Below, piece by piece: positions 56,705-64,000 of a DNA stretch of 64,000 bases. The notes beneath the pieces are model-generated. The model was not told the DNA's origin, searched no databases, and was given only the letters and a program-made list of their open reading frames with translations. Numbering within the stretch: position 1 is the stretch's first letter; every line of letters begins with the position of its first letter. A program made the translations under genes and the position numbers. Location: assembly GCA_018894105.1 (NCBI GenBank), contig CM032123.1, positions 7,627,001-7,691,000 on the forward strand, read 5' to 3'. This stretch comes from Jacaranda mimosifolia. Its lineage: Eukaryota; Streptophyta; Magnoliopsida; Lamiales; Bignoniaceae.

Positions 56705-56706
56705 TT
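56642..56706. repeat. Compound microsatellite (C)n(CT)n(TA)n
   Basis: A run of about 18 C, then GCTCTCTC... for about 20 bases, then (TA)n for about 22 bases. It sits exactly where SCPL exon 8 breaks off in pseudogene 3 and joins to exon 1 sequence. Confidence 0.9.
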
Positions 56707-56919
56707 CTCTTTAAGTGACTGTTGAACCTTGATACCGATTTCAAATGGAAGATATGGTTTGACCTATGAACCGCATATGAACCTTGCAGAAGAATGGCTA
56801 ATGATGGTCAACTCGGTAATATGCTTCACTTCGTTTGGGTTACATTTTTAACGAAAGGGACATACCCCACTTCCATTCTCTTATTTCTTATAAATAATAG
56901 GGATAATATTAAAAAATCT

Positions 56920-58072
56920 GCCCTAAAGTTTGGGGTATAACATAAACTTTTCATATGATTTTTAAAATTACAATTATCGCTGTCGAACAATTAGATCATA
57001 TTGTTAGTCAAATTGATGAATTTTGCTGATGTCATTGTTAAACTGTTATGAAAATTCAGTTTTACCCTTCAACTGACTGCACCAAAGTGATGACTTTTTT
57101 GTTGAACCAAAATGCAATTGCACTATTTATGCTTGTGCCATGTATATGTGGGTATAATTGTAATATAATAAGTATAACGAGAGGATTAATGTAATAAATT
57201 AAAATAATGCCTAATGTTGCGGTTGAAAATATAATTTAATAATTAATTTTTAATTTAATCAACTAAATTAATCAATCAATTGATTAAACCATTTAATTAA
57301 TTAACTAATTTATTGAAAAATGTTATTAATTTTTGTTGTTCTATTATTTCAAGATAAAACCACTTAAGTAAATTTCAACATGATAATATAATTTAACCAT
57401 AAATTCCTTTGGGGAGGTTTTTATAAGTATTGCTAAATAATAATATAATTTTAATAATTTTAAAATAATTTTATTATTTTTCAAATTATTAAAATACTTT
57501 TTTTATTTTTTCCCCTCATCTTTTCTAGTTCCAACTCGCACCCACCACAACCAACTGCCATGGCAAGAGGCAGCTCGAACTGCATGCCACCATATCCATG
57601 GCAAACCATTCTATGGCCATGGCGGCCATGGCATTCCATAGATCTAGCCGATCTAGCCATATCTGGCAAGCAGCTGTCATGGCCAGCGAGGCCGCACCAA
57701 CCATCCCTCAAATATATATATATATATATATGTATATACAATGTATGTATATATATTTTATGGGTACGTACATATATAGGTGTATATATATGTAATATAT
57801 ATTTTTTATACTTGTATATACATATAATTATAGATGTATATGTACGTATAAATATATACAGATATATTTTTTTTTATTTTGATGCATAAAGGGTATTTTT
57901 AGCTTTTACATTTTTGGACTTTTTTGGGTTTTTTTTTAAATATTAAGGGCAGGATGGTCAGTTTACACTTACTGTTAAAGTTTTTAGACGTCAATTAGTT
58001 ATAAGAGAGGTAATTGTAATTTTGCAAACCACAAAAAAAGTTTTTGTTATTACCCCAAATACAAGGAAGGCT
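56920..58072. mobile_element. Small MULE-like element with GC-rich core
   Basis: Left arm from 56920 and right arm to about 58072 are inverted repeats of about 100 bp: TTTGGGGTATAACATAAACT on the left, TTTGGGGTAATAACAAAAAC on the reverse-complemented right, and AAAATTACAATTA in both. The core (57530-57705) is GC-rich with CCATGGC palindromes, followed by a long TATG/TATA tract (57711-57870). No transposase. A target duplication was not found. Its layout parallels the outer MULE at 31549-38123. Confidence 0.6.
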
Positions 58073-58089
58073 TCTTCAGTTATCTCTAC

Positions 58090-60642
58090 ATAATAATATA
58101 TTAGTAATGTAACTTTCTTGCTGCAGTTTACCAAGTGAAATAACATTAATTTATTCAAGTCACTTTTTTAAAAAAATGATGCGTTAGTACAAAATAATTA
58201 AAGAGATTTATCTTCTTTGAACCTTAAAGTAGCAGAACACATATTCTAAATTGATGTTTCTATAGTAATTGTAGATAAGTCAGGAATGTGTTGAATATTT
58301 AACAACGTTCTCACATGCTATTGTGCATTCAGATACCAACGGTGCTAATTCCAACAACTCTGCAAGTTGCATGATTCACCATCAGGATTTTTTCATACTG
58401 ATTTATAAGTAGTAAAGTTGTCCTTCTTAGGAAATATGTAGCACGAGTTTCCAGAATCTAGAATCTACTTAGAATTTTGAGTGGCCAACAATGTCATTCA
58501 CAATAATACAATTAGACTCATCCTTGGCAACCGTAGCCACATTAGCTTCACCTGACCTAAAGATTCACCAAAACCCTTTCCTTTTGCACATAATGGATAA
58601 ATTTGTTTTGATTGCTCTTGACGCCAAAGCTAAAACATTTATCTCATGTCTTAGCCTTCCCTTGGGATCAAAACCTCCCTCTACTACCCTTTACCTTATA
58701 TTTATGCCTTCCTCTTGCCATCAACCCCTCTTCACTCTCACCTTCATCAATGTCTAGGACCATTTTTCTCAATTTATTTGAATTCAATAAGGTCTTAAAA
58801 TCCTCCATTTAAATTGTTCCCTCTTAAACAACAATTCAGCAACTAAGCCCTTATAGCATTGAGACAACATTTAGACAAAGAACACATTAGGATAAAGGCT
58901 TAGTCCTCCTTATCGACTTTTATATTAATATTATCCAAATCTATTATTATTATTATTTTATTAAAATGATCTATATGCTATTCAGTAAGTTTCCTTTTGA
59001 GCATATATAGTCGTTCTTTCGATACAAATGATTTTTGAGAGATTTTGTCATGTATAAATTTTCAAACTTCAACCACATAACTGTTGGTGTTTTCTCCCCA
59101 ACAATCTCTCTTAGAACATTGTTTGCCAAAGAAAGAACCAACGAACTAAAATCATTTTCCAAATCATCATTCTCTTTCCCTGAAAGTGTATCCAATAGAA
59201 ATTCTCTTTTCTTCAGTGCTTTTTAAAGACCTTGTTGTCTCAAAAACGCCTGCATCTTCAGTTTTCATAGGCCAAAGTCATTTTTCCATCATTTTTTTTA
59301 AAAATTGTACTTCATGATGGACATCCTCCGCCGTCAAAATGGCTTTCGCACTATTTTATTGTGGTTTATTTGATTGATAGATGTGAAAATATGAATTCAA
59401 TGAGAAATCAAACACAAACAAAAGATCACAACAACAGTTTAAGATGGTTCTATTTCAATTTGATAACCTACATCGACGTTAAAGAGAAAATTAAATTCAC
59501 TATGCATCAAATCTGAGGGCTGCAAAAATTTCTCAATTTTAAATATCAATCTCACAGCTCTAGTCTATCTTATTATTATTTTTTTTAATCACTCAAAGCC
59601 TAATCACAATTATACTTCAAAGTATTTACTAAGGTAAAAAATTGATCCAACAAGAAATACCTCTGATACAAAAATCTAGTTTGTGAATAAAATTGAAAAA
59701 ATAAAACAAAAGATGAAAAAGGTCGTCATGGTGCCAAAACTGGGCACTACAGTGCCCATCATTTTATTTTTGGTGTTGTAGCGTCGAAAATGGGCGCCAC
59801 GGCGCTCAAACAACTCTGGGCCCCTCATTTCTTTTTCTTCAAAATTGCGAGAGGGAGTTAACAATTACTTGCTATAATGATTAAGAGTACGATAACATTT
59901 GTTATGATAATATAAAAATTATTGTTATTTAATATATTTAATTGTTAATATTTAAATTTTAGGTCAGTTAAATTTTGATGGGGAATCTATTGCAGAACAT
60001 CTCATCAACTTTGTAAAGCCCTCTCAAATATATAAAACATTATTAAAATACCCAAAATCAGAATGGTTATTTGAAAAAATTGATATTTCTCTTACTGTTC
60101 GATTTTTTTATATCATGTAAAATGATTAATTTATGATTTACATATAGATTTTTCTTTAAAAAAAAAAACAGAGAAAAGATTAATTGAGTATGAAAAATAA
60201 AGGTGAAAAGTTGATAATATTCATATGAAGCGGATTTTTAATTATTTATAATTAGACTATGAGCTGGAACTCTATGTACAAATTCCTACTCTCTTCAAAC
60301 GGCTTCAAAATATATTTTCAAGATTGAAAATTGTAGTGAACTGCACATAGTTTCAAGGTGTGCTACTAATGCTACTTTCCTTAAGATGTACTTTGCTCGC
60401 ACCACTTGGCATGTATCATGAAGTGTGAGTAGTCTTGATGACATAATGAAACTAGCTAAAATCAAACTCTCGTGACACTCACTCAATTTACTGAACTATT
60501 ATGCTTATATAATATGCTCTATAGCAAAACAAAGTATATACGTACTCAAAGACTATAGAAATGATACAGGCTAAGTGAGTGTGCAATATCAATATCAGTG
60601 ATTTCTTATCAAATGACAAGTCTTTCTTATATAGATTAATGG
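58090..60642 (-). mobile_element. Decayed copia element, same family as 16123-17869
   Basis: Minus strand. Gag ORF 59195-58971 reads ENDDLENDFSSLVLSLANNV and KFENLYMTKSLKNHLYRK; upstream frames give a start-of-gag reading. Protease-side fragments (about 58470-58260) resemble DSGCSYH and ACRVVGI boxes. The LTR (about 59357-60642) matches 16597-17869 across most of its length. The right end is cut by the gypsy element at 60643. Integrase and later domains are absent; its left border with the MULE-like element is not defined. Confidence 0.6.
58971..59340 (-). pseudogene. Copia gag remnant (copy A')
   Basis: UBN2-type gag. The 74-codon ORF 59195-58971 contains SLANNVLREIVGEKTPTVMW and LYMTKSLKNHLYRKNDYICS; the corresponding block in the copia at 17870-23344 is YSTLVLSLADNILEEVTTES. 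The N-terminal W-x-x-K-M-Q part (59280-59200) is readable only with frameshifts. Confidence 0.65.
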
Positions 60643-60956
60643 TGCCTAATATGAAAAAATAAGGCCATAAGGTAAAAATGTAGAAATTAAATAGATAGAC
60701 CCAATTAAATAAATAAGAAAAGGCAAGCGAGTCCAATAAATTAAGTCTATTAAGATCGCAACCCTGAACCCAAGTAGGTTGAAGCCCACCAAAGACTTAA
60801 TTAATTTGAATACCAACTCCTAAAGCCAAAAAAGAGATACCTAATCATTTATAAAAAATATTGAGTTTTGACTTTATGCAAGCGCATTCCAGAAGTAGAA
60901 GCCCATTTTATTTCGCTGATTTTCGAAAATGACCCTAACATAATTTTCGTGCAGCA
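60643..60956 (+). repeat. 5' LTR of the gypsy element
   Basis: Proposed 314-bp LTR, starting where homology between the two older copia LTRs stops (after AGATTAATGG) and ending GCAGCA directly before the primer-site region. The partner LTR is not in the window, so the borders are inferred. Confidence 0.55.
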
Positions 60957-60961
60957 TAATC

Positions 60962-60979
60962 TGGGCGCCGTCTGTGGGA
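60962..60979 (+). other. Gypsy primer-binding-site region
   Basis: GGGCGCCGTCTGTGGGAA, one base from the TGGCGCCGTCTGTGGGAA found just inside the 5' LTR of many plant Ty3/gypsy elements. It gives the element plus orientation. Confidence 0.7.
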
Positions 60980-61389
60980 AGTCCCTCTTAAAGGAAGGAA
61001 TATTGAAGATGCATACGAGATCCAAAGCTTAAGACTCCAACACTCAAGTTGCACTATGAGCGAAAACAAAAAGAACAACCTACCAAAAGCACAATCTTGT
61101 TTGTACTGAAAGTGCATCTGCCATTAAAGGAAATACCTGTGCAGCAGTTCCACCCCTTGGAGCAATGCTGTGGATCACTCAAGAAGCATTGATGGTGCTG
61201 GTGAAGAATGCCTCAGCACAAGCTGCGATTAAAGTGGTAGCTTAGTATGCTGATAGACACGACCCTCACAAGCAATCCTTATACTTTTAATAGAGGAGGG
61301 AAGCCTTTTCATCCTCGAAGAGGTAACATGTGCACATGCAATCCTCCCTTGGCGCACATTTCCACCACAATTTTTCCGTCAACTGTAAG

Positions 61390-61960
61390 TACCCCAAGAT
61401 GGCAACATATCTATTCACCATGAAGCAGAAGTATCAAGAGCCCATAAAGGAATACATTAATCGATTGTCCAAGTGATGCATGAAATTCCGCACATCAATT
61501 AGGAGCTCTTACCAAGCATTATCCAGTAGAACTTGAGGCACAAGAAATTCCAAGAATCTAGAGCAAGGAAGTTGCCTGCTGTACTAGAATAACTCCTAAT
61601 CAAAGTAGATAAGTATATCTAGATCAGAGAGGCGATGATCTCTCTAGATGCCAACAACACAAAATGCAAGAAGAAGAAGACAGTAATAAGAAGCCAAGAG
61701 ATTGCCGATATAGTCCTCCCAGAGCATTCCCCACATACATTCCTCTCACTACATCTAATATAGACATCTTGGTTGTGCCAGAACAACAAGGCTTAACCTA
61801 GCACCCCTTAAAGATGGCGGAAAATCCTAAGAGGTAGAAGCCCAAGAAATGGTGCTGCTTTCACTATGACTGCATGCAAACATACTATCGATGAAAGCTA
61901 GAATCCGCAAGATGAAATTGAGAAGCTGATCCAACTAGGATATTAAAGAAATATGTGGTC
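61390..61960 (+). pseudogene. Gypsy gag remnant
   Basis: Reads MATYLFTMKQKYQEPIKEYI then NRLSK (61398-61475). The pattern F-T-x-K-Q-x-x-x-E-x-L-x-E-Y-x-x-R-F belongs to the retrotransposon gag domain of plant Ty3/gypsy elements. Downstream frames are full of stops; a basic stretch near 61660-61710 could be the end of the gag. No CCHC knuckle was identified with confidence. Confidence 0.65.
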
Positions 61961-62609
61961 TGGATGCATCACAATCCCAAGAAACCATATGGAGCAATAA
62001 ATAAAGGATACCATCAACCTTCATCCAACAAACAATTGGAGTTAAGGGAATAAAAGCATCAACATGATACATATATCATTACAACATTCATGCGGCAGAA
62101 TGATTCCAAGGTAAAGAAGTCAGCGTAGTGTGAAATCGCACTTGAGGAAACCCTCCATCAAGAGGACACTAATGTTAGCAACTCAACCTTTATAGGAGAA
62201 AGGGGAGACACCTCTTAGTCTGCATAAAAATGCCTTCTGTGGCATCTTGAATTCTTTTTCTCTAAGTTCTTCTAGTAGTTAGGATTTCGATTTTAGTTTT
62301 AAGTTTTTGTTGCGAGGTACTTAGACATTTTTCCAATTATTTATTAAATAAAATATTGTCTTAAATTGAGAGATGGAGTTTTGTTTCTTTGTCTTATTTT
62401 AATAAAATATTTTGAGATTTCATCAGAAATGTGTTCGCTCTTTTATGACAGAATTACAAGTTGTTTGAATACTTTATTCGTGATAAGACTCAAGAGGCAT
62501 GTGCGTAAAAGAAAACAAACAACAAGCATATGACCTTGCTGAGAAGCGAAAATATCAACAATGACTTTGCACAACAATTGACGAATGGTTCCTCATCAAC
62601 ACCATTATA

Positions 62610-63180
62610 AGATCACTAAGGGGGCATGTTGTGACATCAGCACTATTGTAAGGCTCCTAAGTGGACATGTTGGTGGATGACATCAGTACCACTATAAGAC
62701 CCACATGAGGACACGTGGCAAAAGATTGCAATAAGACCACCAAGGGAGCGCACAACACAAAGACTACTATGAGATCCCCAAGGAAGCACATGACAAAACT
62801 TAAATAGACCACTATATGATCCCCGTGCGAACTCAAAAAGACCACTATAAGATCCCTGAGATGGAGGGGGGAAAAATTCAAAACGAGCACTTTAAGACCC
62901 CCCAAAAGAGCGCATGGACAAAAGATTACTATAAAACCTCCAAGGGAGCATACAGCAATCAAGACTATTGTAAAACACCAAGGGGGCATATAGTGGCAAC
63001 AACCATCACAACACGTCTAAGGAGGGAGTACAACAACTACACCCCAATAAAACCCCTAAAGGGCACAAATTGACAACTCTGTACTAGGGAAAACAACATA
63101 GCTGTAATAGAACCTCTAAGTAGGCTCCAAAAGAGAAAAAAAGAGGAAACTAAATCTTTCATAAAAGCCCCTAAGGGGCC
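62610..63180. repeat. Imperfect tandem repeats of about 40 bp in the gypsy element
   Basis: About 12 units with (A/T)TA(A/T)(A/G)A(C/T)CC followed by CAAGG-like and CA(C/A)A-rich parts, e.g. near 62694, 62731, 62768, 62813, 62846, 62891, 62931, 62967, 63007, 63047, 63100 and 63158. ORFs 62657-62989 (minus) and 62816-63073 (plus) are repeats read through and not genes. Confidence 0.65.
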
Positions 63181-64000
63181 TTTTAACTACTTCTTATTGT
63201 AGTGAAGTCTTGAGAAGAGGGCAAAAAAAGTAAAAAGCATAGAAATGAAATAAGGCATAATAAACACACAACATCAAATAGAAGCATGAAGGATAAAATC
63301 ATCCAAACAACTAAGTATGAAAAGGAAAGCAAACTAGCTCCGAACCTTCATAACAAAAAATACAAAATCTAACAATACTTGAATATGCAAGCATAAATCA
63401 ACCTTTGGCCTATACTTGGTTGCCCAAAAAAAATCAACTAGTAAGCTTTCCAAACAAAGTAAAAAGCAACTAGTCATTGACTAACAAAACAAAAAGAAAA
63501 AGACTAACTCCTACTCTACTACGGCAGAGCCACAACAACTTGATCCTCTATTATGGAATTATTGCCAACCTTTGATGCTCTATCAGCCACCCATAGGTAG
63601 ATTAACTAGAATGGTGGGGTCAAGCAGGAATAAGTCCATTAGAGGGTACTGCCCAATCTCAGTAAGTACGCGGTAACCACCTTGGATGCTTTATTCATAG
63701 ACCATAGTAGCCATTACCTCAACTATCTTGAAAAACTTATTGGAGCCCTTGAACTCTTTTACCGCCTCCTTACATGTAGTAGAATAAGTGTCTCCCTAAT
63801 AGAAGACTCCAAGAACTTTCCTTAATATTCATCTCTACAACATACCATTCCTTCAGCAACTAGCAAACTCTTCATCCTTCTAAGCATGCTGCTAGGCTAA
63901 TGCTGCAACTATCTTTCATAAGTCAATCTATGGTAGCCGAGTCCTCTCTGCTTGGGAGGCATTTGTACGATTAAGTTCCAAACCTATTTCGAGAATGACA
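63181..64000. other. Gypsy 3' internal region, no gene recognised
   Basis: Sequence after the tandem repeats to the end of the window. On the minus strand around 63720-63610 a short readable stretch (YRVLTEIGQYPLMDLFLLDP) hints at another coding remnant antisense to gag, as in the gypsy at 4440-11400, where an opposite-strand ORF also follows the repeats. I do not recognise a family, and stops are frequent. Confidence 0.35.

Larger units (their letters stand above)
48531..56850 (-). pseudogene. SCPL pseudogene 3, deleted and split by a copia element
   Basis: Third SCPL copy. Exon 13 remnant (48767-48655) reads RTYTSNMTFTAIKG*GHIAP then [21 protein letters not shown] (48733-48735) replaces a Gly codon just before the catalytic His. 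A degenerate exon 12 is at about 48960-48885. Exons 11 and 10 are gone. Beyond the copia insertion (49103-56213) exon 9 (about 56470-56330) has a stop (56354-56356), exon 8 (about 56650-56587) reads NVDSNNLLCLQDVYTFHQ with the GC donor kept, and a simple-repeat tract joins directly to an exon 1 remnant (about 56800-56735). Exons 2-7, including the catalytic Ser exon, are missing. It cannot encode a functional enzyme. Confidence 0.85.
60643..64000 (+). mobile_element. Ty3/gypsy element, 5' part: LTR, primer site, gag, tandem repeats
   Basis: LTR about 60643-60956 (TGCCTAAT...GCAGCA) is followed by GGGCGCCGTCTGTGGGAA (60962-60979), which matches the GGCGCCGTCTGTGGGAA start characteristic of many plant gypsy leaders. 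Gag fragments lie at 61390-61640, then a tandem-repeat region (62610-63180). No protease, reverse transcriptase or integrase occurs between gag and these repeats, so it looks like a non-autonomous gag-only gypsy; its 3' end is outside the window. It interrupts the copia LTR at 59357-60642. Confidence 0.7.

Noticed and set aside
62657..63073. 110-codon minus-strand and 85-codon plus-strand ORFs
   Set aside because: Produced by reading through about 40-bp tandem repeats in a gypsy element; no domain.
1..64000. A novel defence or biosynthetic system
   Set aside because: Apart from the SCPL copies every protein signature found belongs to a transposable element; no second enzyme family that would make a metabolic cluster is visible in this window.

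Overview
The window is AT-rich plant nuclear DNA, almost certainly from a eudicot. The evidence is a multi-exon serine carboxypeptidase-like (SCPL) gene family with plant splice sites, plus plant Ty1/copia and Ty3/gypsy LTR retrotransposons, Mutator-like elements (MULEs), Harbinger/Tourist-type MITEs and a fragment of an L1-type LINE. No bacterial, viral or organellar genes, tRNA, rRNA or CRISPR array were seen. Species cannot be fixed from the sequence alone.

The host genes are a tandem SCPL cluster, all copies on the minus strand. Gene 1 (5' part only, exons 1-3 at 12779-12634, 12529-12381 and 199-126) runs off the left edge; its second intron is about 12.2 kb and holds a decayed gypsy element and a MITE. 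Gene 2 (30589-25304) can be read complete: 13 exons whose lengths sum to 1386 nt, an uninterrupted 461-residue open frame with signal peptide, oxyanion-hole motif and Ser-Asp-His triad. Copy 3 (about 56850-48530) is a pseudogene: it keeps remnants of exons 1, 8, 9, 12 and 13, has in-frame stops and internal deletions, and is split by a full-length copia element.

Layout from left to right: gene 1 exon 3 (126-199); AT-rich intron with a long inverted repeat (2785-3960); decayed minus-strand gypsy (about 4400-11400); MITE (11834-12322); gene 1 exons 2 and 1; nested copia block (14644-23371: solo LTR and full copia element inside an older copia); GGTAC-rich repeat (24069-24957); gene 2 with a MITE in intron 1; a MULE with a perfect 10-bp target duplication (31549-38123) that contains a second MULE; a 1.7-kb deleted copia with perfect 5-bp target duplication (38308-40006); a decayed copia (41575-47335) cut by a 935-bp LINE fragment; SCPL pseudogene 3 with its copia insertion (48530-56850); a small MULE-like element (56920-58072); a decayed copia (58090-60642); and the 5' part of a gag-bearing gypsy element (60643-64000).

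The genes do not form an obvious pathway within the window. The common theme is one biochemical family, SCPL proteins, which in clade I of this family act either as vacuolar carboxypeptidases or as acyltransferases using glucose esters. It has been amplified in tandem, and its copies are at three stages: intact, inflated by insertions, and dead.
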